NCBI GenBank assembly: GCA_013824865.1
Contig: PNON01000001.1
Span: 1 to 64,000, forward strand
Origin: Anaerolinea sp.
GTDB taxonomy: Bacteria; Chloroflexota; Anaerolineae; Anaerolineales; Anaerolineaceae
Direction: 5' to 3'
Length of the DNA: 64,000 bases
Shown: in pieces, positions 9,448 to 17,731 of the stretch
How the letters are laid out: each line of letters starts with the position of its first letter
How positions within the stretch are numbered: position 1 is the first letter of the stretch
Notes under the pieces: model-generated
Databases searched by the model: none
What the model saw: only the letters and a program-made list of their open reading frames with translations
Told to the model about the DNA's origin: nothing
Made by a program: the position numbers and the translations under genes

Positions 9448-9538
9448 AGTCTGATGCTTATGCAGACACAGGCAGTTGATGCAATCGGTCAATTCCTATG
9501 CATCTGGGTTGCGTTCCAAGGATTGGTTCAAATGAATT

Positions 9539-10282
9539 TTATTTGCTTGGTTTTTCATACCTTTCGATAAAGCTCTTTAAAAAATCATAAGTTTTGTTTA
9601 AATCTTCATGTCCAATATTATGAATAATATCAGGATCATTAGGGTATGGTTTTGTGTTGTTGTCCTGTAATAGTATTAGAGCCAATGGATCAAGAGCCAT
9701 TAAAGAATAAATAGCACCACAAATCAGTTCTTCAGTCATGTCAGCATCTTTGGCAGAATCCATTTCATCTTTTAACCTGAAAGCATTGCCAATGGTATTT
9801 CGATTGTGAATATGACCTGCAGGGCCTTCAATTTTTGAATGTACGACTTTGCTAAATGTACTATAGAGTATCATCCAATTCGAAATTGGTTTTTGCTTTG
9901 CCCACCTAGTTGCTTCCGAAAAAGGTGAGAGTTTACCTGAAAAGTAACGTGGTATTAACTCCCTATTTTCACCGAGATACCCAATTATTGCGATTCTTTC
10001 CATTAGTGATCTAAGTAGGGTAATCGCATCTGCCTGGTACCCGATTCTAATTAACTGTATGATGGCGAGAAGTGCTTCATATCCAGAGAGTGATATTAGT
10101 GAAGCCTGCGGGTCGGCTTTACCTGAAATACCTGCTTTACGAGAAAGTGAACAACCCCTCCAGATATAAAAAAGGAGAATGCGAATTACCGCCCCATAGT
10201 CATTGTCAACACTTGTCAATGATATCTCGGAGATAAACGAGTCGCGAAATGCGATTGAATCGGATCGAATGTTTTGGTACAT
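9539..10282 (-). CDS. DUF5677-like protein in the restriction-modification region
   Basis: A 247-residue, largely helical soluble protein. The central segment ('LLAIIQLIRIGYQADAITLLRSLMERIAIIGYL') resembles the DUF5677 family of uncharacterised helical proteins, often met in accessory regions. No catalytic motif is obvious. GAGG precedes the ATG. The base composition is visibly more AT-rich than in the housekeeping genes, suggesting transfer. It is the downstream member of two cargo genes on the same strand as, and downstream of, the Type IIG-like enzyme. A defence-related accessory role is inferred only from location. Confidence 0.65.
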   Translation of the reverse strand: MYQNIRSDSIAFRDSFISEISLTSVDNDYGAVIRILLFYIWRGCSLSRKAGISGKADPQASLISLSGYEALLAIIQLIRIGYQADAITLLRSLMERIAIIGYLGENRELIPRYFSGKLSPFSEATRWAKQKPISNWMILYSTFSKVVHSKIEGPAGHIHNRNTIGNAFRLKDEMDSAKDADMTEELICGAIYSLMALDPLALILLQDNNTKPYPNDPDIIHNIGHEDLNKTYDFLKSFIERYEKPSK

Positions 10283-10376
10283 ATTAGCCTCATTTTTGAT
10301 TATATATTATTGTATTTTCACAAAAATATATATTTAACTTTTTTTCATCTCCCCACAATTTTGGTCTCATTATCGG

Positions 10377-11552
10377 TTACCCGAACAAAGCACGGCTTTT
10401 TCTTAACTTGGTTTTGGAGATTTCCGCACCAAAAATTTCCGAAATATTATGTAACTGTCGAATCGCAATTTCGAGGATTTCTTCATGACTTTTGCCACAT
10501 AATCCAACCAATACATCATCAAGTGGGTCACCTGAATTTGTCAAAAATTGTGAGGCTCTTCGTAATTCATAATGGGCCAAAATATTCCGAACATTACTTG
10601 CTCTAAGGATGAAGTTTGAATCGGAAGAATTTATGATGAGCTCTATCATTTCAATAAATTTTGACGATTCATTTATATTATTTCGCTCTTTTAATTGCTT
10701 TAATGAACTTGTTGCATGAAACGCAGCCATAAAGCTGGATCTTAATAAAAAGTTCGATGTTATAGGAAGGAGTTTTGTGAGAATTTTATCTACAAAATTG
10801 ACTTGGGTTAACAGAAATATAATAGTTGGAGCCAGCATCGGTTGACTTAGTTCAAGGTGATCAATAATATTTTTATAAACAAGGGCGGCATAATAATCAT
10901 TATAAGAAATTAGCTGAAAGTTTTCTTTTGCCATTGGTAAAGTAGAAGGCTCGGTCCAATACCCTCTTTCACTAAGGAATTTTGCGAGTTCGCCTAAGTA
11001 TTCACCGGTCATCACGCTGAATTCTTTAGAATGATTTTTCAGTACTTCCATCATTTCTAACGGTTTGAGAGCTACGATTTGTTCATCTGTAAGTCCTACT
11101 GTAAGAATTGCTGTGTGGGTCGTAGAAATGAGATGGTCTTCGAAGTAAAAAATTCCAAGATCAGGTTGTAACAGCCTTATGAATCTGCCGAAGAAACCTC
11201 GATGAGGAGATAAAAATGATTCCAGGCTTTTCTTATTTACAATGGCCAAAGTATCATTAAGTGCATCCAGACCTCCCCGATTATCATCAAGTATCTTTTC
11301 ACGGACACGTAATTTTCTTATTGTTTTTGCATACTTTTCAAACAATGGATTCTCAAACTGACCGAAAATTTTCTGTTGCTTGTCAGCAGTTTCATAGTTA
11401 TTACATCCTTCGACAACAAGAGCAATAAACGGGGGTAATCCCAGCCCAATGACGCCCATTTTAGGATTTTCTTTGTTACCCAAGACAATTTGAATAATTG
11501 AACGGATATCTTGAGAAATAAAATTTAGCTCATGTTTTGTGACATTATGCAT
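10377..11552 (-). CDS. Uncharacterised protein with a HEPN-like RxxxxH motif
   Basis: A 391-residue AT-rich gene product of mostly helical character. I do not recognise a named family. Near the C-terminus 'RNILAHYELRRASQF' contains R-x4-H, the catalytic motif of many HEPN-fold ribonucleases, placed in a helical context after 'NFILRASNV', as in HEPN domains of abortive-infection and toxin proteins. A hydrophobic segment ('LAPTIIFLLTQVNFV') lies in the middle. The start is supported by AAAGGAA upstream. The gene sits between copy B of the restriction-gene 3' end and the DUF5677-like gene. A defence or toxin role is a hypothesis from motif plus context. Confidence 0.6.
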   Translation of the reverse strand: MHNVTKHELNFISQDIRSIIQIVLGNKENPKMGVIGLGLPPFIALVVEGCNNYETADKQQKIFGQFENPLFEKYAKTIRKLRVREKILDDNRGGLDALNDTLAIVNKKSLESFLSPHRGFFGRFIRLLQPDLGIFYFEDHLISTTHTAILTVGLTDEQIVALKPLEMMEVLKNHSKEFSVMTGEYLGELAKFLSERGYWTEPSTLPMAKENFQLISYNDYYAALVYKNIIDHLELSQPMLAPTIIFLLTQVNFVDKILTKLLPITSNFLLRSSFMAAFHATSSLKQLKERNNINESSKFIEMIELIINSSDSNFILRASNVRNILAHYELRRASQFLTNSGDPLDDVLVGLCGKSHEEILEIAIRQLHNISEIFGAEISKTKLRKSRALFG

Positions 11553-11617
11553 TACGAAATTTCCTTTGGACTATTATTTAAATTTAATAAGTCATTAAAT
11601 TGATTTTTGACTAATAG

Positions 11618-11761
11618 TTATTCATTCTCCACAATCTTGATCTCTTCCTCAGTCAGCCCGTATAACTCATACACCAGCGCGTCGATCTGCCGGTCGGTGG
11701 TGTCGATCTGGCGCTGGAGGGGTTCTTTATCCTGCGGCAACCCGACCGCGGACAGGCGTTT
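11618..11761 (-). repeat. Detached copy B of the restriction-gene 3' end
   Basis: Minus-strand reading gives '...KRLSAVGLPQDKEPLQRQIDTTDRQIDALVYELYGLTEEEIKIVENE' and a stop: an intact frame of about 47 codons matching the last 50 codons of the Type IIG-like gene but with its own ending. It lies 65 bp upstream of the HEPN-motif gene. Confidence 0.85.
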
Positions 11762-11784
11762 GCGCTGCCATAATGGTTTTCATT

Positions 11785-11813
11785 GTAGGGACGAGGCGAC
11801 GCCTCGTCCCTAC
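11785..11813. repeat. 29-bp palindrome, copy 1
   Basis: GTAGGGACGAGGCG-A-CGCCTCGTCCCTAC: two perfect 14-bp arms around one base. An identical copy lies 201 bp downstream at 11986-12014. Such GC-rich palindromes are typical of small dispersed non-coding elements. Confidence 0.9.
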
Positions 11814-11962
11814 GGTATTGAACACCCTTCCACGAACTTGATCTCTTCCTCGGTCAACCCGTACAACTCATACACCAGCGCGTCGATCTGTAGGTCGGTC
11901 TGGTCGATCTGACGCCGGAGGGGTTCTTTATCCTGCGGCAACCCGACCGCGGACAGGCGTTT
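11810..11962 (-). repeat. Detached copy C of the restriction-gene 3' end
   Basis: Minus-strand reading gives '...KRLSAVGLPQDKEPLRRQIDQTDLQIDALVYELYGLT' and an ending identical to that of the intact gene ('VEGCSIP' plus stop), where the stop lies in the palindrome. A 112-bp block (11716-11827) is repeated exactly at 11917-12028, so copies B to D form a tandem array with a 201-bp period. Confidence 0.85.
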
Positions 11963-11985
11963 GCGCTGCCATAATGGTTTTCATT

Positions 11986-12014
11986 GTAGGGACGAGGCGA
12001 CGCCTCGTCCCTAC
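11986..12014. repeat. 29-bp palindrome, copy 2, overlapping the end of the restriction gene
   Basis: Identical to 11785-11813. The stop codon of the Type IIG-like enzyme (12011-12013) lies inside this palindrome, so the element supplies the last residues and the stop. Confidence 0.9.
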
Positions 12015-15000
12015 GGTATTGAACACCCCTCCACAATCTTGATCTCCTCAGCGGTCAGACCATATAACTCATACACCAGCGCGTCAATCTGACGGTCAGT
12101 CGTGTCGATCTGTCGCTGCAGCATTTCTTTCTCCTGCGGCAGCCCGGCCGTGGACAGGCGCTCGTGCAGGCTGAGCATATTCTCCACCAGCGCTACCATA
12201 CGGTCGTGTTTAGTGACATCCAACGGGTTGGAGAAGTCAATTGCATGAATTGGAAGTTGCTCAATATATTGGCGATTGTATGCAAAGTACCCACCAGAGA
12301 ATGGCGAACTTATTGATTTTAAATAATAATCTAGCAATTTAGAGTTTAATAGACCCACAATATATTTATTTGAAAGTCGATTATTATTTAGGGTAATCCC
12401 ATAACCACCTCCACCACCACCGCCACTGCCAACGAAATAATAATGGCATCCGTCATCAATAGAGAATGAACTCCGATTGGCTATACTCGGGGTTAATATT
12501 TTGTTTTGTTCCATCTCCGATAAATTCTGTGAGCGACCAAATGCATACCAATTTTCATGCTTCCATTTCCCCTTCTCACGATCTTCTAAAATCTTTCGAT
12601 TCTCAATCAGGTAACCCCAAAACTTTGGGTATTGTTTGCTCAGTTCTTTTGTAGTTAATAAAACTGCTTTTCCTTGTATCAATTTGTAAGGGAAAAGGAT
12701 TGCTTTTTCTAACTCCGTAATGAAGTATCGTCGAATATTAATTGATCCTTTGCATAACTGGTGAATAATTTCTATTTCAAAATCATATTCCTTTTTTGTG
12801 GCTTCTGAATAATATTTCCCATTTTCTTTTTGTTTAACAATAAAAACACTATCTGCGCCTGTAATTAATCCTTGGAATATTCTATTTGATATATCCTTTA
12901 GTTTTAAAGGATAATCTGCCAATTTCGATAAGACTGAAATTTCCCCATAGGATGAAAAATTCCATTCAAGATAATTAAGTTTTGAACTTAATAATTGATT
13001 AGATCTTTCTTCTTGGTGATTTTTCCATGTAGAAATTGAAGGTACTTTTTCAAATTGTATGTAATCTAAACTACTGTGATTCAAAAACATTAAACAGGTA
13101 TAGGTTGTTGCACCATCGAATACCTGTTGGTCGCCAAAATGAACAACCTTGGCAAGGTGTTTACCGGATGAAATCAAACCGCGAAGAGGTGCTCCATATT
13201 GAGCATTGAAAAACTTGTGTGGCAAAATAAAACCCAATCTCCCCTGGGGATTCAGTAGGCTCAACCCTTTTTCTACGAACACCACATAAATATCGTAATT
13301 CCCCTTACTGGCAGACACATATTCCGTTTTGTAGAACTCCACTTCTTGCGGAGCCCATTCTTTAAGTGCCTGAATGCGGATATATGGTGGATTGCCAATC
13401 ACCGCATCAAACCCGCCTTTCTCCTCCAAATGCCCCGCATTTGGAGGAGATGTCCGCAGGACAGAGGGGGCCGAAAACACCTGCGGGAAAGCCTTGTGCC
13501 AGTCAAAGGCGTTCACCCGGTACTGCTCCTCCTCATCGAACATCGTCATTTGCTTATCGTAATAATCCGGTCCGATCAGCGAGTTGCCGCACTGGATGTT
13601 CCTGCCCAGGTCGGGCAGAATACGCTCATCCAGCATGCTGAGCTGGCCGGGGTTCTCCACCACCTTCAGCAATAGCGAGAGCTTGGTCACCTCCACCGCC
13701 TGCGCGTCAATATCCACGCCGAAGATGTGGCGCGTCAAAATGCCCTTCTTCTCCTCCATCGTCAACTGCCAGCCATCCCGCCCTTCGAACACCACCGGGT
13801 CCTTACCCTTTGCCCATCGGGCTGGATCGTTCTGGCTGTACCAGTTCAAATACCAATCCAGCAGGTACTGGTACGCGCCCAGCAGGAAGGAACCTGACCC
13901 GCAAGCCGGATCCACAATGCGGATGGGCTTTACCCTCTGTTCCTCAGCGGTACTTTCTTTGAGCAGCTCGCCCACCGTGTTTTTAACGATGTAATCCACA
14001 ATATAGGTGGGGGTGTAATACACGCCGCCCGCCTTGCGCACTTCCGGTTTCTCTTCCACCTTGGCTGTGTGCCCGGCGGTCAGGCGGATAACCTTGCCCA
14101 GGAAGCGTTCATACACCGAACCGAGGATATCCGCCGGGATATATTTGAAGGCGTACGGGCTGTCCGGGTAGTACAGGTGCTTGAGGATATCTTTCAGCAC
14201 CCTGTCATCAATCTTTATCGAGGGGGTAAGGGTATCCGGCTGGCTGGTCTGGTTCTTCTCCGCATTGAAATGGAACAGCCCGGAGTTGTATTTGCGGTCC
14301 GCTTGCTGGAAGAGCACCATCAGATCCTGGTAGACATCCCTGCCATCGGTGGCGTTACGCAATGCGTCTTCGGGTTCGATGCCGCGTTCCTCGCAAATGC
14401 GCAGGAAGATGATGCGGTCAATGGTGGTCTGCACTGCGGCGTTGATTTCGCGAGTGGTCAGAACGGGGTTGCGCAGGGCGATGTTGCGCGCCAGGTCTTC
14501 GCGCCAGCGTTCCATCTCGGCCAGAAATTCATCATCCACATCCGCCGTGCCCCGTTTCCCCTTCATGCCCTCGGCAAACGAATCAAAAGAGCCTTTATAG
14601 ACCGCCTCACGCGAGAAGACCGCCGCGATCTCATCCCACTTATCAATATAGTCTTTGAAGTGGTAGAGCTTGATCCGGCCTACGGCGGGGATGTCACCCG
14701 GTTTGGGCTTGCTGCGGCAGTCATACACAGCCAACTGCTCAAAATCCGTCAACAGGTTGATGGGCAGCTTGGCAGACCAACCGTAGCGTTTGATCTGGAA
14801 AGCCGGTTCAGGGTTGACGGCGATATTCACCGCTGGTTTCTTGGCTTCCACCAGGAAGATGGCTTTTTCACCCACGCGGAAAGCATAATCGGCAGCTTTT
14901 GCCTGACCTTCCACCTCCACAGAAATCTCATGAATCACCTCGCGATATTTTTCTGCAGAATCCTTTATGTTATCCATGTCCCACCCCAGCGCCTTGAAAA

Positions 15001-15115
15001 ACGGGTCCAGGTAATCGCGGCGCAGTTGAGTTTCGTTATATTTCCCCGCGCGGTAGGCGGCGATTTGATCGTCAAAGCGGTTGACTAAAGATTGGATAAT
15101 TTCAGGCGCTGGCAT
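12011..15115 (-). CDS. Type IIG-like restriction-modification enzyme (Eco57I/TaqI-type)
   Basis: A 1034-residue single-chain enzyme. The N-terminal 110 residues carry a PD-(D/E)xK-like nuclease pattern ('AADYAFRVGEKAIFLVEAKKP'). A helical linker leads to an N6-adenine methyltransferase: SAM motif 'VDPACGSGSFLLGAY' (about residues 400-415) and catalytic 'NPPYI'. Downstream is a TaqI-type specificity region that is distinctly AT-richer (about 12240-13080), typical of exchanged recognition domains, and a coiled-coil tail ('QRQIDTTDRQIDALVYELYGL'). One protein should thus modify and cleave DNA. GGGAGA precedes the ATG. Oddities: a palindromic element in frame between the methyltransferase motifs (13421-13449), and a 3' end repeated in three detached copies downstream. 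Two cargo genes follow on the same strand. Confidence 0.9.
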   Translation of the reverse strand: MPAPEIIQSLVNRFDDQIAAYRAGKYNETQLRRDYLDPFFKALGWDMDNIKDSAEKYREVIHEISVEVEGQAKAADYAFRVGEKAIFLVEAKKPAVNIAVNPEPAFQIKRYGWSAKLPINLLTDFEQLAVYDCRSKPKPGDIPAVGRIKLYHFKDYIDKWDEIAAVFSREAVYKGSFDSFAEGMKGKRGTADVDDEFLAEMERWREDLARNIALRNPVLTTREINAAVQTTIDRIIFLRICEERGIEPEDALRNATDGRDVYQDLMVLFQQADRKYNSGLFHFNAEKNQTSQPDTLTPSIKIDDRVLKDILKHLYYPDSPYAFKYIPADILGSVYERFLGKVIRLTAGHTAKVEEKPEVRKAGGVYYTPTYIVDYIVKNTVGELLKESTAEEQRVKPIRIVDPACGSGSFLLGAYQYLLDWYLNWYSQNDPARWAKGKDPVVFEGRDGWQLTMEEKKGILTRHIFGVDIDAQAVEVTKLSLLLKVVENPGQLSMLDERILPDLGRNIQCGNSLIGPDYYDKQMTMFDEEEQYRVNAFDWHKAFPQVFSAPSVLRTSPPNAGHLEEKGGFDAVIGNPPYIRIQALKEWAPQEVEFYKTEYVSASKGNYDIYVVFVEKGLSLLNPQGRLGFILPHKFFNAQYGAPLRGLISSGKHLAKVVHFGDQQVFDGATTYTCLMFLNHSSLDYIQFEKVPSISTWKNHQEERSNQLLSSKLNYLEWNFSSYGEISVLSKLADYPLKLKDISNRIFQGLITGADSVFIVKQKENGKYYSEATKKEYDFEIEIIHQLCKGSINIRRYFITELEKAILFPYKLIQGKAVLLTTKELSKQYPKFWGYLIENRKILEDREKGKWKHENWYAFGRSQNLSEMEQNKILTPSIANRSSFSIDDGCHYYFVGSGGGGGGGYGITLNNNRLSNKYIVGLLNSKLLDYYLKSISSPFSGGYFAYNRQYIEQLPIHAIDFSNPLDVTKHDRMVALVENMLSLHERLSTAGLPQEKEMLQRQIDTTDRQIDALVYELYGLTAEEIKIVEGCSIP
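13421..13449. repeat. Perfect palindrome in frame inside the Type IIG-like gene
   Basis: CTCCTCCAAATGC-CCC-GCATTTGGAGGAG: 13-bp arms with a 3-nt loop, within codons for 'PPNAGHLEEKGGF' just before the catalytic NPPY. The encoded 'APSVLRTSPPNAGHLEE' stretch looks foreign to methyltransferases and is read without disrupting the frame. Confidence 0.85.
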
Positions 15116-15208
15116 GATTTATTTCTCCCGGCAAGTTGCATTAATTATACGGTCGATAGGGAAAAAGGGCATAGTATCTATCAAATTAAAATCTGAAAAT
15201 TTTGTTGC

Positions 15209-15238
15209 TTGACCTTGATTGCAATATATTACTATAAT
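15209..15238 (+). promoter_or_regulatory. Putative nrfHA promoter
   Basis: TTGACC (15209-15214) and TATAAT (15233-15238) with 18-bp spacing, about 95 bp before the nrfH start. The leader contains an inverted repeat TCCAT...ATGGA (about 15262-15285) that could be an operator. Confidence 0.6.
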
Positions 15239-15331
15239 AAGGGCATACTTATGAATTTAATCCATGTCTAATCCGATAAAATGGACTAAAATAGTGTATA
15301 TTATTCATCGCAGCTTAACTGGAGCCTAAGT

Positions 15332-15844
15332 GTGAAATCCATTCTCAAATCCCCGCCCTTAATTCTTGCGCTGGTTTGCCTGCTGGTGGTCATGGTTGTG
15401 TTTATTGGCGTTACCGATATGCCGCGCTACCTGACCAGTTCTCCCCGTACCTGCACCAACTGCCATGTAATGGATGCCGCTTACGAGAACTGGTATCACG
15501 CCCCGCACGAGTCCGAAACCAAATGTGTGGACTGCCACCTGCCGCATGACAACATCTTCTCCTATTATTATGTAAAATTTGCCTCCGGAGCGCACGATGT
15601 GCTCTACTTCAGCACCGGCCGCACCCCGGATGCCATCCGCATCAAGCCGGAAACCGCTGAGATCATCCAAACCAACTGCATCCGCTGCCATAACGAAACA
15701 GTAGCTGACCTTTCTGCTCATGATATGGGGCGCGATTGCTGGGCCTGTCACCGGGATGTGGCGCATGGCCAGCGTGGATTAACACTGCTGCCAGTGCAAG
15801 ATTCGCTCATTTATCCAGTTGAAGAAGAAAGAGGTCTGGAATGA
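15332..15844 (+). CDS. nrfH: Cytochrome c nitrite reductase small subunit NrfH
   Basis: A 170-residue tetrahaem quinol dehydrogenase of the NapC/NirT family. One N-terminal membrane helix ('LILALVCLLVVMVVFIGV') anchors it; four CxxCH haem sites follow (CTNCH, CVDCH, CIRCH, CWACH). NrfH takes electrons from menaquinol and passes them to NrfA on the outer face of the membrane. The start is GTG 15332 with GGAG 7 nt upstream. Its stop overlaps the nrfA start (ATGA), showing translational coupling. Confidence 0.95.
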   Translation: MKSILKSPPLILALVCLLVVMVVFIGVTDMPRYLTSSPRTCTNCHVMDAAYENWYHAPHESETKCVDCHLPHDNIFSYYYVKFASGAHDVLYFSTGRTPDAIRIKPETAEIIQTNCIRCHNETVADLSAHDMGRDCWACHRDVAHGQRGLTLLPVQDSLIYPVEEERGLE

Positions 15845-17160
15845 AAAAACACCTTACCACCATCATCTTATCGGCTGTGATCGTAGTGCTGGCGGCTGTC
15901 CTGGTCGGCATCTTGATCTTCCTCAAGAATCAACCTGTCCAGCAGCGCGCCACCGAACCATTGGTGGATATCAAAGCCTACGAACCGGATTCCTCCAAAT
16001 GGGGTCTCAATTTCCCCAACCAGTATGATTCCTTGAAGAAGACCAAAACCAACAAGGAAGATACGCAATTTGGCGGGTCTTCCGGTTTCTCATGGCTGGA
16101 ACGCGATCCGCGGCAAGTCATACTTTTTGGCGGCTACGGATTCAGCAAGGAATACAACGACGATCGCGGCCACGAATGGAGCCTTGAAGATGTTAACAAT
16201 ACCAAACGGGTAAATGAAAAGACACCCGGAACATGCTACGCCTGCAAGTCCTCCAATAACCCGGGCATCTGGAATACGATTGGCTTGGAAGCCTTTAGCA
16301 AGATGCCATTCGCGGAACTTGGCAAGCAGATCAATGAACCGATAGGCTGTGCCAACTGTCACGAAGCCGGCACGATGAAGCTGACCGTAAACAACCCGGC
16401 TGTCATTGCGGGTTTCGAAGCGCAGGGCATCGATTGGACAGAGTTCAGCCGGCAGGAGATGCGCACGGTAGTGTGCGCCAACTGCCATGTGGAATATTAT
16501 ATGGCAGGCGAGAGCAAAGTGCTCACCGTACCGTGGGAGGATGGCACAGATATAGAGTCCATCCTGGGCTATTATGAAAACATTGGCTTTAAAGATTGGG
16601 AATACCCGGAGGCGGGAACAGCCACGCTGAAAGCTCAACATCCTGAATATGAATTCTTCAGCGCGGGCAGCACCCACTATGAAGCTGGAGTTGCCTGTGC
16701 AGATTGCCACATGCCTTATGTGCGGGATGGCGCTGCCAAATACTCCATGCACGACATCCACAGTCCGCTGCTCAACCCGGAACTGGCTTGCGGCGCCTGT
16801 CACACAGACGTGGAGTATGTTATCAGCCGGGTGAATGAGATTCAGGGCCAGGTGAGCGATACCAAGATCGCCGCAGAAGACGCGATCATTGATGCCATCA
16901 CTGCCATCAAAGCCGCGAATGCCATATCTCCCAATGATGGCGCTCTCCTCGACCAGGCCAGGGCGTTTCACCGCAAGGCGCAGTATTTGTGGGATTTTGT
17001 ATCCGCTGAGAACAGCACCGGATTCCACAACCCGGAATATGCGTTGAAGCTGCTGGCGGAAGCCACCAATTATGCCCGCCAGGCGCAGATGCTGGCTGCC
17101 CAGTCTGTGGGCAACCCGGCGCTTCTAACAACCGGGGTTTACTATCAACCCCCCGAGTAA
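15841..17160 (+). CDS. nrfA: Ammonia-forming cytochrome c nitrite reductase NrfA
   Basis: A 439-residue pentahaem enzyme reducing nitrite to ammonium with six electrons. It has an N-terminal signal anchor ('LSAVIVVLAAVLVGILIFL'), the diagnostic catalytic haem site CYACK in place of CxxCH, and four further haem sites (CANCH twice, CADCH, CGACH). Catalytic-pocket sequences such as 'CHMPYVRDGAAKYSMHDIHSP' are present. It forms the membrane complex with NrfH encoded immediately upstream (4-nt overlap). This supports nitrite ammonification as respiration or detoxification. A strong terminator follows. The length is near the family norm. Confidence 0.97.
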   Translation: MKKHLTTIILSAVIVVLAAVLVGILIFLKNQPVQQRATEPLVDIKAYEPDSSKWGLNFPNQYDSLKKTKTNKEDTQFGGSSGFSWLERDPRQVILFGGYGFSKEYNDDRGHEWSLEDVNNTKRVNEKTPGTCYACKSSNNPGIWNTIGLEAFSKMPFAELGKQINEPIGCANCHEAGTMKLTVNNPAVIAGFEAQGIDWTEFSRQEMRTVVCANCHVEYYMAGESKVLTVPWEDGTDIESILGYYENIGFKDWEYPEAGTATLKAQHPEYEFFSAGSTHYEAGVACADCHMPYVRDGAAKYSMHDIHSPLLNPELACGACHTDVEYVISRVNEIQGQVSDTKIAAEDAIIDAITAIKAANAISPNDGALLDQARAFHRKAQYLWDFVSAENSTGFHNPEYALKLLAEATNYARQAQMLAAQSVGNPALLTTGVYYQPPE

Positions 17161-17173
17161 ATTCAATGGGAAA

Positions 17174-17207
17174 AGCAAAACCTCCGCTGATATGCGGAGG
17201 TTTTGCT
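17174..17207. terminator. Bidirectional terminator between nrfA and the GNAT gene
   Basis: Perfect 14-bp stem AGCAAAACCTCCGC / GCGGAGGTTTTGCT with a 6-nt loop. The A/T tracts on both sides can serve the convergent genes nrfA (+) and GNAT (-). Confidence 0.85.
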
Positions 17208-17658
17208 ATGTTATAGCCCTCAGCTTTCGCATCACCAGTCCATCCTCACCATCCTTGTAATATGCTTCCCATGTTTCAATGGACGAGTAGCCCAACTCCT
17301 CATACATCTTGATGGCTGGCTGGTTCGACTGGCGAACAGTCAGGCGGATCTCGGGCGTGCTCACATCTGCTTCGAAGGCTTTGAGCAGAGCCGCGCCGAC
17401 ACCCATCCTCCGGTATTCGGGGAACACACCAATAGTGCTTACCCATCCGATATTCTGATTATCAGCATCCCCGGCGATGAATCCGGCTATCTTGTAATTT
17501 ATGACTGCCTTCAGGCGGATAATCCGCGGCAGGGTCAGCACGCCGGCCAGGTCGAGTAAAGGCCATGCGTCCTTATCAAAGCAGGCTTTTTCCAGCTTCT
17601 GCAGAACCAGCAGGTCGCTGAAGCCAGCCTTCTCAATAATAATGGGTCCGTTCTGCAT
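17206..17658 (-). CDS. GNAT-family N-acetyltransferase
   Basis: A 150-residue acetyltransferase with the acetyl-CoA pyrophosphate-binding motif A 'RRMGVGAALL' (R-x-x-G-x-G/A) after 'VSTIGVFPEY', and the family's C-terminal 'NQPAIKMYEELGYSS'. The general layout resembles RimI-type enzymes that acetylate protein N-termini or small amines; the substrate cannot be told from sequence. It stands alone, convergent with nrfA. A TAGGAT hexamer 6 nt before the ATG could be a -10 of a leaderless mRNA or contain a Shine-Dalgarno (AGGA). Confidence 0.85.
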   Translation of the reverse strand: MQNGPIIIEKAGFSDLLVLQKLEKACFDKDAWPLLDLAGVLTLPRIIRLKAVINYKIAGFIAGDADNQNIGWVSTIGVFPEYRRMGVGAALLKAFEADVSTPEIRLTVRQSNQPAIKMYEELGYSSIETWEAYYKDGEDGLVMRKLRAIT

Positions 17659-17669
17659 GGCGGCATCCT

Positions 17670-17708
17670 ACAAACGGCGAAGGATGATGTATTTCCTTCG
17701 CCGTTTGT
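17670..17708 (-). terminator. Terminator of the SPFH-NfeD operon
   Basis: Perfect 15-bp inverted repeat ACAAACGGCGAAGGA / TCCTTCGCCGTTTGT with a 9-nt loop, just after the SPFH stop codon and before the next minus-strand gene. The T tract is weak, so it may act mainly as a stable 3' hairpin. Confidence 0.7.
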
Positions 17709-17731
17709 TATGAACTGTTACATCCAGCAGT

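Noticed and set aside
14069-15088. 339-residue plus-strand ORF
   Set aside because: It is the antisense shadow of the Type IIG-like enzyme, with no domain features, in a GC-rich codon context that opens the opposite strand.
16090-17028. 312-residue minus-strand ORF
   Set aside because: Antisense shadow of nrfA, whose haem motifs and length are unambiguous.
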